NCBI GenBank assembly: GCA_035627615.1
Contig: DASPLL010000057.1
Span: 22,852 to 86,851 of the forward strand
Reading direction: 5' to 3'
DNA from: BRH-c25 sp035627615
Lineage (GTDB): Bacteria > Bacillota > Clostridia > Lutisporales > Lutisporaceae
DNA: 64,000 bases
Positions within the stretch are counted from its first letter, which is position 1; each line of letters opens with the position of its first letter. Made by a program: the position numbers and the translations under genes. The notes under the pieces are model-generated. The model was not told the origin of the DNA. It made no database searches and was given only the letters and a program-made list of their open reading frames with translations. Shown in pieces: positions 9,408 to 18,700 of the stretch.

Positions 9408-10355
9408 ATGAAAAAGATTTTAGTAACTAATGCATCTTTTGCAAAGTACAGCATAAAAGCTCAAAAAATTCTTGAGGATTACGGATTAGGTATTGTCAGG
9501 CCAAAACAATCAGTAGTGAGTGAACATGAGCTTTTCGGTTGCCTGGATGATGTTGTTGCTATTATTACTGGACTTGAACCAATAACCAGGAAAATAATCA
9601 AATCCGCACCGGGATTGAAGGTTATAGCAAAGCATGGGATAGGCGTCGACAATATTGATATTAATTCTGCAAAAGAGCAAGGCGTTATTGTTTTGAATGC
9701 ACCTGGGACTAACAGAGAAGCGGTTGCCGATCTGGTTTTCGGCTTAATGCTATCATTAGCCAGAAAGATTCCGAAATCTGACAGTCAGGTCCGGGCAGGG
9801 GAATGGCCGAAGGTTTTTGGACAAGCAGTCTGGGGTAAAACACTCGGAGTCATTGGCTTGGGAGTTATTGGGAAGAGTGTTGTACAGAGAGCCAAAGGGT
9901 TTAACATGAAAGTTCTAGCATTTGATAAATATTGGAGTAAAGAATATGCAGATGCTAATGGAGTTATTTATTCAGATATTGATGGAATACTCAAAGAATC
10001 TGATTTTGTCAGCCTTCATGTTCCACTAATGGAAGAGACCCGGAATCTCATTGGAGCTGATCAGCTGAAGCTGATGAAACCCACAGCTTATCTGATAAAT
10101 GCGGCAAGAGGCGGAGTTGTGGATGAGGCTGCCTTGTACAAAGCTTTATCAGGAGGTAAGATTGCAGGTGCGGGGATAGATGTGTTTTCCAGTGAGCCGC
10201 CTGTAAAATCGCCGCTTTTGGAGCTGGAAAACGTTATTGTTACTCCTCATATGGGAGGGTTCACAGATGGAGCTTTGAGCCTGACCAGTGAATTTGTGGC
10301 TCAAGCTGTTATTGATGCATTGGAAGGTAAGGAGCTTAAAAGCAGAATAGTATAG
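9408..10355 (+). CDS. D-isomer-specific 2-hydroxyacid dehydrogenase
   Basis: NAD-dependent enzyme of the phosphoglycerate/hydroxypyruvate dehydrogenase family, 315 residues. It has the nucleotide-binding GLGVIGKSVV and the catalytic Arg in NAARGGVVDE. The Glu is in DVFSSEPP and the His in TPHMGG, so the full R-E-H set is present. It lacks the C-terminal ACT regulatory domain of biosynthetic SerA, which favours a catabolic or alternative role here. It probably interconverts a 2-keto acid and a D-2-hydroxyacid made or used by its neighbours. Confidence 0.88.
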   Translation: MKKILVTNASFAKYSIKAQKILEDYGLGIVRPKQSVVSEHELFGCLDDVVAIITGLEPITRKIIKSAPGLKVIAKHGIGVDNIDINSAKEQGVIVLNAPGTNREAVADLVFGLMLSLARKIPKSDSQVRAGEWPKVFGQAVWGKTLGVIGLGVIGKSVVQRAKGFNMKVLAFDKYWSKEYADANGVIYSDIDGILKESDFVSLHVPLMEETRNLIGADQLKLMKPTAYLINAARGGVVDEAALYKALSGGKIAGAGIDVFSSEPPVKSPLLELENVIVTPHMGGFTDGALSLTSEFVAQAVIDALEGKELKSRIV

Positions 10356-10440
10356 ATTTGATTAAAGCTAATATGTGAAAATTGTCGATTTCTTCTATCA
10401 TAGAAGTTTTTAATATTTGAATTAAGAGAGGAAGTATAAT

Positions 10441-11628
10441 ATGAAAAGGGAAGGTTTTTGGCTCAGTAATTACAATGAAATGCCGGATGTGAAAAAACAG
10501 CTGAAAGGCATGAAAAAAATCAAGGTTTACGATACAACTCTCCGTGACGGCGAACAGAGTATCGGTGTGAGCATTAATGCACAGGACAAGCTCAGAATTG
10601 CCAAGAAGCTGGCGGAAGCCGGCGTAGACCGTATTGAAGCAGGCTTTGCAGCAAGCAGTGAAGAGGACAGAATTGCAGTAGCAAATATTGTGAAAGAAGT
10701 TAAGGGACCCGAAATCTGGGGCTTTGGCCGTTGTGTTGTGAACGATGTTAAAATAATTGTAGAAACTGGGGTAAAGCATACAGTATTGGAAACCTATACA
10801 AGCCCTCAGAAAATGAAGGCATGGGATGCTTCAGAAGAAGTAGTACTGAAGAGGATTCGTGATGCAGTAAGCGCTGCTAAACAGGAAAACCTCTATACAG
10901 CCTTTTTTGCTGTAGATGCTACCCGTGCCAATCCGGAGTTTCTCAGAAAAGCTTATCAGACTGCAGTAAAAGACTGTGGGGCAGATGAAATTGTACTTGT
11001 TGACACATTGGGAGTTGCTACACCGGAGGCTATGGCTTATTTAACGAAGCTGGTCAAGTCATGGGTAGATGTTCCTGTAGCAGTTCATTGCCATAATGAC
11101 TTTGGTCTTGCAGTAGCCTGTACTTTGGGTTGCTTGAAAGAAGGTGCGGATTCCGCACATGTTACCGTAAATGGTCTTGGTGAGAAGAGCGGCAACGCTG
11201 ATATAGCCGAGCTCGCCATAGCGCTTCATGGCCTTTACGGTATTAAGACCAATCTCAAGCTGGATAAACTGTATGGCTTAAGCAAGCTTGTTGAAGAAAT
11301 AACCAAAGTTCCGGTATCACCAATGCGTCCTGTAGTCGGAGATATGGTCTTCACTCGGGAAAGCGGACTGGTAGTGGCGCAAATGCTGGCTTATCCTCCA
11401 TCCGTCGAAGGTTATGCACCGGAGGTAGTCGGCAGGAAAAGAGATGTCTCCCTAGGCAAAAAGAGCGGTAAAAGATCTATCGAATATGCCCTTGAACAAA
11501 TAAACATGGAACTGCCTGATGATAAAATTGATAGCCTGCTAGATGAAGTAAAAAAATTAAGCACACAGAAAAAGGGTGCGGTAAGCATCGAGGAATTCAG
11601 ATATATGGCTTTGAGATATAAGGATTAG
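10441..11628 (+). CDS. HMGL-like/homocitrate synthase-family enzyme
   Basis: A TIM-barrel enzyme of the DRE-TIM superfamily (isopropylmalate synthase, homocitrate synthase, HMG-CoA lyase). It shows YDTTLRDGEQS at the start of the barrel, the metal-binding HCHNDFGLA and the GLGEKSGNADI segment. At 395 residues it lacks the LeuA regulatory domain and resembles NifV-type homocitrate synthases. No nif or lysine genes are nearby, so an aldol or Claisen step in the catabolic cluster is equally possible. The ATG at 10441 follows AGAGAGGAAG. It is the last gene before the tRNA fragment at 11641. Confidence 0.8.
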   Translation: MKREGFWLSNYNEMPDVKKQLKGMKKIKVYDTTLRDGEQSIGVSINAQDKLRIAKKLAEAGVDRIEAGFAASSEEDRIAVANIVKEVKGPEIWGFGRCVVNDVKIIVETGVKHTVLETYTSPQKMKAWDASEEVVLKRIRDAVSAAKQENLYTAFFAVDATRANPEFLRKAYQTAVKDCGADEIVLVDTLGVATPEAMAYLTKLVKSWVDVPVAVHCHNDFGLAVACTLGCLKEGADSAHVTVNGLGEKSGNADIAELAIALHGLYGIKTNLKLDKLYGLSKLVEEITKVPVSPMRPVVGDMVFTRESGLVVAQMLAYPPSVEGYAPEVVGRKRDVSLGKKSGKRSIEYALEQINMELPDDKIDSLLDEVKKLSTQKKGAVSIEEFRYMALRYKD

Positions 11629-11640
11629 AAAGGCCATAAA

Positions 11641-11685
11641 CATCCTTGGCGTACGATGCGGGTTCAAATCCCGCCTCGCGCACCA
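11641..11685 (+). pseudogene. 3' fragment of a tRNA-Leu gene (likely attachment-site remnant)
   Basis: The 45 nt match the last part of a type II tRNA. A variable arm (ATC 11642-11644 with GAT 11655-11657) is followed by a perfect T arm: GCGGG 11658-11662, loop TTCAAAT, CCCGC 11670-11674. Next come a 7-nt acceptor strand CTCGCGC, discriminator A and encoded CCA (11683-11685). The matching 5' acceptor strand would be GCGCGAG, as in clostridial tRNA-Leu. The anticodon arm and everything 5' are missing, and the preceding 17 nt cannot form an anticodon stem. A terminator follows directly. This is the form left when an element integrates at a tRNA 3' end. Confidence 0.85.
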
Positions 11686-11697
11686 AATTGTCAAGAT

Positions 11698-11729
11698 AAC
11701 CGGGTTTAACCCGGTTTTTTTTGTTTTTT
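11698..11729 (+). terminator. Intrinsic terminator behind the tRNA-Leu fragment
   Basis: AACCGGG pairs with CCCGGTT around TTTAA, followed by a long T-run (11715-11729). It sits 13 nt after the CCA of the tRNA fragment, where a tRNA gene's own terminator belongs. It now also ends the HMGL-like gene transcript. Confidence 0.9.
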
Positions 11730-11821
11730 GGTCAATTTGCTATATACTTTCTGGTTATGAAAATATATAGCATTGATATAAAATATAATGGATTAGAATA
11801 ATTATGCAGGAGGGTCAAAAA

Positions 11822-12670
11822 GTGGGGACAGTGAGAGTGATATCGGACAGTACATGTGATTTATCTTCTGAGCTCATTGAAAGGCATGGTATTGCAATTG
11901 TGCCGCTTTATGTGGTCTTTGGAGAAAAATCCTACAGAGACGGAATTGATATAAGCACAGAGGAATTGTATGGGAAGGTAGAGGAAACAAACACACTACC
12001 CAAGACTTCGGCACCTTCACCGCTGGATTTTCAAAGGATTTTTAAGAAATATACCGACAATGGAGAGGATATAATATACATAGGTCTTTCATCCGGAATT
12101 TCAGTCACTTTGCAGAATGCAGCCATTGCAGCACAGGAGTTTCCCGAAGGTAAAATTGAAATAGTGGATTCACAAAACCTTTCAACGGGAATAGGGCTAC
12201 TTGTGATGAAAGCGGTGGACTATGCCGGGGACGGAATGAATGTAAGGGAGATTGCAGCGAAGATAAGAGAACTGGCGCCAAGGGTGAGAACAAGGTTCAT
12301 AATAAATACACTGGATTATCTGCATAAAGGCGGGAGATGTACTGCCCTTGAAAGCTTCATAGGTGGTCTTTTGAACATAAGACCTGTTGTTTCGGTCAGG
12401 GATGGAAAAATGTTTCTTGAGGATAAAATAAGGGGCAGGAGAGAGAAAGCCCGCAGTAATATGCTGGAAAATGTACTGGCTGACAAGGACTCCATAATGA
12501 GGGAGAGAGTATTTATAACCCATTCCATGGATTCGGAGGAAGCGGAGCTGTTGAAGGGGATACTGCAAAAGGAAATAAAAGGAGCAGAAATAATAGTAAC
12601 TGATGCCGGATGTGTGATTTCAAGCCACTGCGGACCCAAAACGGTCGGCGTGCTGTATATAAGGAAATAA
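11822..12670 (+). CDS. DegV family fatty-acid-binding protein
   Basis: DegV proteins bind a single fatty acid and, as FakB, present it to a fatty-acid kinase. Family marks are the N-terminal ISDSTCDL, the KTSAPSP segment, GLSSGIS and the C-terminal SSHCGPKTVG. The GTG at 11822 is preferred: AGGAGGG (11808-11814) lies 7 nt before it, whereas an ATG at 11804 overlaps that site. This gives 282 residues. A second DegV gene is at 20393. A repeat element begins right at its stop codon. Confidence 0.88.
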   Translation: MGTVRVISDSTCDLSSELIERHGIAIVPLYVVFGEKSYRDGIDISTEELYGKVEETNTLPKTSAPSPLDFQRIFKKYTDNGEDIIYIGLSSGISVTLQNAAIAAQEFPEGKIEIVDSQNLSTGIGLLVMKAVDYAGDGMNVREIAAKIRELAPRVRTRFIINTLDYLHKGGRCTALESFIGGLLNIRPVVSVRDGKMFLEDKIRGRREKARSNMLENVLADKDSIMRERVFITHSMDSEEAELLKGILQKEIKGAEIIVTDAGCVISSHCGPKTVGVLYIRK

Positions 12671-12727
12671 GATACGGGATACGAGATACGAGGTTCCGGG
12701 GTAGGGGCGATTCATGAATCGCCCCTA
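12670..12727. repeat. Repeat element A: heptad run plus 28-nt palindrome
   Basis: The units GATACGG, GATACGA, GATACGA and GGTTCCG start every 7 nt at 12670, 12677, 12684 and 12691. A perfect 28-nt palindrome (12700-12727) follows, beginning GTAGGGGCG and centred on ATTCATGAAT. The element fills the space between the degV stop and the ribosome binding site of the next gene. It has the same build as element G at 54358, and its palindrome core recurs inside element D. Confidence 0.85.
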
Positions 12728-12759
12728 CAAACTAAAGAGGAAATTTGGAGGAGATCATA

Positions 12760-13614
12760 ATGCACAGAGAAGATCTGAAGTATAAGATGCTGGTGACGGA
12801 CATGGACTATACGCTTCTCAACAAAGAGAAGAAGGTTTCCGAAAGAAACAGGGAGGCTGTGAGGAAGGCAATTGAAAAGGGAGTACATATGGTAGTTGCA
12901 ACAGGCAGGATATATACTTCTGCAAGAGTGTATGCAAAGCTCCTGGGAGTGAGCACTCCTATAATAGCCAGCAACGGGGCTATAATAAGAGAGGCTGCCT
13001 TTAATAATCCGGAGGATACCGAGAGGACCATTTATAAGGATATCTTGAAAGTGGAAGCGGTAAAGGAAATGATAAAGCTTTCCCACAAATATGATCTGTT
13101 CTGCCACTTTTTCACTGAGGATACAATTTATGCCGAGAAGCTTGTGAACGTATCACTGCGGTATACTGAATGGAACAAATATCTGGGGGAGGAAGACCAG
13201 GTAAAGATAAAAATTGTTGATAATATTGAAAAAGCAATAGTGCAGGAACCGGTTGAAATCCTCAAGGCGGTTGTGGTGGATAAAGACAGCGGAAAGCTGC
13301 AGGGTCTGAGGAATGATATAGAAGCATCAGGGATTGTGTCGGCAAGCCAGTCAATGAAGGATAACCTAGAGGTGATGAACAGGGGAGTTACAAAGGGTAA
13401 TGCTGTTAAAAGGCTTGCAGAGCTGTATGGAATCAGAAGAGAAGAGATAATTGCCATTGGAGACAATGAAAACGATATAAGTATGATCGAATACGCAGGT
13501 CTTGGGATTGCTATGGAAAATGCGGAGGAGTCATTGAAAAGCGCTGCGGACCATATTACGGGGGATTACCAGGAGGATGGAGTGGCAGAAGCCATAGAAA
13601 GGTTCATATTGTAA
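12760..13614 (+). CDS. Cof-type HAD hydrolase
   Basis: Haloacid dehalogenase-superfamily phosphatase of 284 residues. The nucleophile motif is TDMDYTLL (residues about 10-17), followed by motif II in VVATGR and the C-terminal GDNENDISMI motif IV. The long insert between them is the C2-type cap of Cof/YidA proteins, which dephosphorylate sugar phosphates, FMN or other small metabolites. The ATG at 12760 is chosen because GGAGG (12747-12751) is 8 nt upstream. The true substrate is unknown. Confidence 0.88.
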   Translation: MHREDLKYKMLVTDMDYTLLNKEKKVSERNREAVRKAIEKGVHMVVATGRIYTSARVYAKLLGVSTPIIASNGAIIREAAFNNPEDTERTIYKDILKVEAVKEMIKLSHKYDLFCHFFTEDTIYAEKLVNVSLRYTEWNKYLGEEDQVKIKIVDNIEKAIVQEPVEILKAVVVDKDSGKLQGLRNDIEASGIVSASQSMKDNLEVMNRGVTKGNAVKRLAELYGIRREEIIAIGDNENDISMIEYAGLGIAMENAEESLKSAADHITGDYQEDGVAEAIERFIL

Positions 13615-13731
13615 TTATTGACTTTTCAAAATATTTAGTTTACTGCTCTACTTCATTATGTTAACATAAATATATACATAATGGACAGGCAAAGTGAAAA
13701 GTAACATATATTCTGAAAAGGAAGAAAAAAT

Positions 13732-14553
13732 ATGAAAAAGCTTTTACTTCTGGCCGCTGCAGTAATATCTGTTATTGCATACCTGAATTACAGCAGCGCA
13801 AGCGTACCTGTTGCTTTGGAGAAAAAAATCATTGAGAACGGAAATGCAGAAAGCATATCTGACGACATACCTGCAATAAAAGTAATGACATACAATATTC
13901 ACAGGGGAATAAATAAAAATAATGAACTGGATCTGGACGGAATAGTGGAGGTCATTAAAAATTCCGGAGCTGAGATAATAGCCCTTCAGGAAGTGGAGAG
14001 GTACTCGGTGAGAACCGGCTTTAAGGATCAGATCGGATATATTGCGGACAAGCTTTCCATGCATTATGCTTTTGGAAAAAGCATAAACATTCTGAACGGA
14101 CAATACGGAAATGCAATATTGAGCATATATCCTATTGAAGAATATGAAGTAAGCAAGCTGCCTTCCGAAGGGGAGAGAAGGACTCTTTTAAAGGCAGGCC
14201 TGGATATTGATGGGAATAAGATATCCGTATATAATACTCACCTGGGACTTAATGAGAGTGAAAGGGCTATGCAGATTGAAGAAATCATAAAGATAACAGG
14301 TGATGACAAGTATTTTCTGCTTGCCGGAGATTTTAACATGAGATCGGACAAGCTGGCTATGATTTATAAGAGTCTTACTGACTGTGCAAGCTTTGAGGAC
14401 GGTGAAGAAAAGGTAACTTTTGAGAGTGAAGGCTTAAGTGAACGGATAGATTATATTTTTGTTTCAAAGGAATTCGAGATAAAAGAATTTGATGTAATTC
14501 ATACAGATGCATCAGATCATTATCCTGTGATAAGTAAAATTAAACTGAATTGA
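13732..14553 (+). CDS. Endonuclease/exonuclease/phosphatase family protein, membrane-anchored or secreted
   Basis: EEP-superfamily hydrolase of 273 residues with an N-terminal hydrophobic segment (about residues 2-18), so it probably acts outside the membrane. Catalytic motifs are visible in order: MTYNIHRG, LQEVER, NTHLGL, GDFNMR and the terminal SDHYPV. These match metal-dependent phosphodiesterases, including sphingomyelinase-like and nuclease members. AAAGGAAG lies just upstream of the ATG. The substrate cannot be told from sequence. The gene is single, between the HAD gene and splB. Confidence 0.82.
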   Translation: MKKLLLLAAAVISVIAYLNYSSASVPVALEKKIIENGNAESISDDIPAIKVMTYNIHRGINKNNELDLDGIVEVIKNSGAEIIALQEVERYSVRTGFKDQIGYIADKLSMHYAFGKSINILNGQYGNAILSIYPIEEYEVSKLPSEGERRTLLKAGLDIDGNKISVYNTHLGLNESERAMQIEEIIKITGDDKYFLLAGDFNMRSDKLAMIYKSLTDCASFEDGEEKVTFESEGLSERIDYIFVSKEFEIKEFDVIHTDASDHYPVISKIKLN

Positions 14554-14644
14554 CGCAAGTCATTTTTTTTTTTGCATATAATAATTATTTAGAGCTGCTT
14601 TGTTTTGGCAGATATCAGATTTCAATAAAGAAGGAGTTATTTAT

Positions 14645-15667
14645 ATGCCCTTTGAACCTAAAAGAGTTTTATTTGAGCAGGATGCCCTTCGGTATCCCCT
14701 GGGACAGAAGCTTTTCGATCAGTTCAACAAGAAAGCTGTTGAGATTAGTATCCTTAAATCCCATAACAAAGTCACAGTTATTCCGGGTAAGACGCCGCAG
14801 CAGGCATATTCCGAAGGCAAGAGCACACTTGTGGCAGGGGTGCGGCGGACATTGGACTTCGAGAGCTGCAAGCCCTCCGCACATTATCAGCTGCCCCTGG
14901 CAACGGGCTGCATGGGTATGTGCATGTACTGCTATCTGAATACGCAGTTAGGGAAAAAGCCTTATATGAGAGTATATGTGAATGTGGACGAAATACTTGA
15001 AAAAGCGGCTTTCTATATTAAGGAACGTGAGCCGGATATTACATATTTTGAGGGGGCAGCTACTTCTGATCCGATACCGGTGGAGCCATACACAGGCTCA
15101 CTTTTGCAAACTATCAATTTTTTTGGGAAGCAGACTTTGGGAAGGTTCAGGTTCGTAACTAAATTTACCGATGTGGAAGGAATACTTGATGCGGTGCATA
15201 ACGGGCATACTACTGTACGGTTCAGCCTCAATTCAGCAAAAGTGATCAGGAAGTATGAGCACAAAACGGCAAGTATGGAAGAGCGCGTTGCGGCAGCGCA
15301 GAAAATTGCAGGGCATGATTATCCGCTGGGGTTTATAATAGCTCCTGTCATACTGTATGAGGGATGGAAGAATGACTATAATGAATTGCTCAATGAACTT
15401 GAAGACAAACTGGGCAAATATAAGGACAGAAGTATAAGCTTTGAGATAATTTCGCATAGATTTACAGCCAGAGCAAAGAAAAATATTAATGAGATATTTC
15501 CGGAAAATGATATACCTATGAATGAGCAGGACAGGCGTTTCAAATATGGGCAGTTCGGCTATGGCAAATATGTGTACAACAAAGATGAACTCTCTGATAT
15601 GGAGGCTTTCTTTAGGGGCAGGATAGCACAAATTTTTCCCAACAGTATAATTGATTATGTGATATGA
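14645..15667 (+). CDS. splB: Spore photoproduct lyase
   Basis: Radical SAM enzyme that repairs the 5-thyminyl-5,6-dihydrothymine lesion in germinating spores. The cluster-binding cysteines are in GCMGMCMYCYL (CX3CX2C spacing, the SplB variant of the radical SAM motif). The N-terminal RVLFEQDALRYPLG and the C-terminal segment with RFKYGQFGYGKY are typical. The start is the ATG at 14645 with AAGGAG 8 nt upstream, giving 340 residues, the normal length. Its presence indicates a spore-former. Confidence 0.92.
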   Translation: MPFEPKRVLFEQDALRYPLGQKLFDQFNKKAVEISILKSHNKVTVIPGKTPQQAYSEGKSTLVAGVRRTLDFESCKPSAHYQLPLATGCMGMCMYCYLNTQLGKKPYMRVYVNVDEILEKAAFYIKEREPDITYFEGAATSDPIPVEPYTGSLLQTINFFGKQTLGRFRFVTKFTDVEGILDAVHNGHTTVRFSLNSAKVIRKYEHKTASMEERVAAAQKIAGHDYPLGFIIAPVILYEGWKNDYNELLNELEDKLGKYKDRSISFEIISHRFTARAKKNINEIFPENDIPMNEQDRRFKYGQFGYGKYVYNKDELSDMEAFFRGRIAQIFPNSIIDYVI

Positions 15668-15670
15668 TAT

Positions 15671-15699
15671 TTGTCCAACTGGTACAATTATGCTATAAT
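15671..15699 (+). promoter_or_regulatory. Predicted sigma-A promoter of the nucleotidase gene
   Basis: TTGTCC (15671-15676) and TATAAT (15694-15699) are separated by 17 nt, a good vegetative promoter. It lies about 65 nt upstream of the nucleotidase start. Confidence 0.65.
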
Positions 15700-15764
15700 T
15701 GAAGTACATGCAAATTAGCCCAAACAGTGGTTAATCTGCTAAAATATAATTTGGGGGTATGAAG

Positions 15765-18700
15765 ATGAAACAGGTTTCCAAAAGACTAAGCATTCTGCTT
15801 ACTCTGATCATGATCCTCTCAATGGTACTGCCCATGGGCAATGTCCTGGCAGAAGTAGCTATTGATGGCATCGGGCCATCAGTTGGCAGCAAGGCGACGG
15901 TGACTATCTTAGGTTCCACAGATCTTCATGGCAGAATATATCCCTGGGAATACGCTACTGATACTCAGGATATAGATGCCGGTATGGCAAAGATTCAAAC
16001 ACTTGTAAAACAGGAAAAAGCCGCAAATCTGAACACTATCCTCATAGACATTGGAGATACACTTCAGGATAACATGGCGGATATTTTCAACAATAATGAT
16101 GTTCACCCTATGATGCAGGGCTTAAACTATATGGGATACGATACCTGGACACTGGGTAACCATGAGTTCAATTTCGGACTTGACTTCCTGAATAAGAATA
16201 TCTCGGCTTTTAAGGGTAAAGTTCTGGCTGCAAATATATATAAAGCAGACGGCACCAGATTCGTAGAGCCATATGCTATTTTCGAAAAAGCCGGTGTAAG
16301 GATAGCTGTTGTTGGCCTAATTACACCTCATATTCCAAGATGGGAAGCTTCAACTCCTGAACATTTTAAGGATCTGACATTCAAAGATCCTGTTGAAGAA
16401 GCCAAAAAGGTTGTAAAAGAACTTGAAGGAAAGTATGATGTCCTGGTAGGCTCAGTTCATATGGGTGATACCGCAGAATACGGAAATACTGACGGTGCAA
16501 TTCCAATAGCCGAAGCTTGTCCGGAATTTGATGTTATTTTCTGCGGCCACAAGCATGCCAAATTTGACAATATTACTTCAACAAACGGAGTTAAACTTAT
16601 TGAAGCCGGTAATTACGGCTGGGCTCTTGCAAAGGCAGACATAAATGTTGCATATACAGCTTCGGGCTGGACAGTAGAAGATGTGGCAACAAAGAACTTG
16701 CCAACTGATAAAGTAGCTGCAGATGAAGAAATGCTTGCAGAATTCAAATGGGTCCACGACACTGCACAGACTGAGGCAAACAAAGTTGTTGGTGAGATCA
16801 CAGCGGATTTTGTAAACGGAGTTGACTACCTGACTGGCGGGGACAAAGTAACAACATTAGCCACAGCACAGGTTCAAGATACAGCAGTTGTAGATCTGAT
16901 AAATACTGTACAGAAGCATTATGCAAAAGCGGAGATTTCATCAGCTGCATTGTTTAGAAATGATTCAAACCTTAAAAAGGGTGACTTCAAAAAGAAAGAT
17001 GTAGCAAACATATATATGTATGAAAACACACTTATGGGTGTCAATATTTCAGGCAAGAACCTGAAGGCATACATGGAGTGGTCTGCAAACTATTATAATA
17101 CATATAAGGAAGGTGACCTTGCACCGGGCTTCAACGCTGATATAAGAGGCTACAACTATGATATGTTCTCCGGTGTGAACTATGAAATCGACATTACAAA
17201 GCCTGCAGGAAGCAGGATAGTAAACCTGACTTTCAATGGTTCGCCTATTGATGATAACAAGATATACAAGCTTGCACTGAACAACTATAGGTTCGGAACA
17301 CTCCTTTCACTGGAACTCATAAAGAATGAAGACAAATACTATGATTCCTTTGCTGAGTATGGCGATGCAGGAAGAGTAAGAGATCTTATAGTAAAATATG
17401 TGCAGGAAAATCTCAAAGGCAAGCTCGTACCTGCAGTTGACAACAACTGGAATATTATAGGCGCCAACTATGAGAATCCGCTGAAGGATGAGATACTCGC
17501 CAAGGTAAAGGAAGGCAAAATAAGCATACCGACATCAATGGACGGCAGAACATTAAATGTAAGAGCGCTTAATGTAGATGATGTAGCTAAACTGGGCGAA
17601 GTTGAGGGAACATCAGTAATAAGCCTGATTACTGTGAATGACTTCCACGGTGCGATGACAGGAGATGCAAAGAATCCTGGCATTTCAAAGCTGGTAGCTT
17701 ATTTGAAGAACGAAGAAAAAGCAAATAAAAACGGTACTCTCATACTGTCAGCAGGGGATATGTTCCAGGGAACTGCCGACTCTAACCTTCTCTATGGCAA
17801 GTCGGTTGTAACGGCAATGAATGAAGCAGGATTTGATGCTATGGTATTGGGAAACCACGAATTTGACTGGGGACTTGATAAACTGAAGGCAAGAATAGCC
17901 GAATCAGACTTCCCGTATCTTGGTGCAAATTTAATTGATAAAGCTACAGGAAAAACTGCTGATTTTATAAGACCATATACTATTGTTGAGAAAAATGGAA
18001 TCAAGGTTGGTATCATTGGTATTGTTACACCGGAAACAGCAACAAAAACAAAGCCGGAAATGGTAGCACCTTTCGAGTTCAGGAATCCGGCAGAAGTAGT
18101 AAATGCTCTGGTACCTGAAGTTAAAGCGGCTGGCGCAGATGTTATTGTGGTTCTTTCACACCTTGGTGCATTACAGGACAGCAAAACAGGTGCAATAACC
18201 GGTGAAGCAGCTGATCTTGCCAAAGCTGTTACCGGTGTGGATGCAATAATTGCAGGACATACCCATGCCAATGTAAGCGGCTTTGTCAATAATATACCTG
18301 TCGTTGCGAATAATTACAACGGCAGATCAATAGGACATATCGATATATTCATGGATGCTGCAGCAAAAACTGTGAGCAAGAGAGTTCCTTATCTGGACGG
18401 AAGCGCTGTGAAAGCAATGGAAGATTCAAGAGTTACAGGCTGGTATGCATATATCCAGAAAACTATAGCTCCAATTAAGAATGAAGTACTTGGAAATGCA
18501 ACAGCCGACTTCCCTCACAGCCCGAAAGACACTCAGACTACACTTCTTGGAAACTGGGCAACTGATATTATGAGAAAAGAAGTTAATGCCGACATAGCTA
18601 TCCAGAACGGCGGCGGCCTGAGAAGAGACCTGCCTGCCGGTGTTGTAACAATGGGCTTGCTGTATGAAATAATGCCTTTTGACAATACATTATTCACGAT

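Noticed and set aside
10441..11628. Calling the HMGL-like gene nifV or leuA
   Set aside because: Family motifs are shared by several enzymes, and no nif, leucine or lysine genes are nearby to support either name.
13732..14553. Calling the EEP protein a sphingomyelinase or a DNase
   Set aside because: The catalytic motifs are common to the entire superfamily and do not discriminate between substrates.
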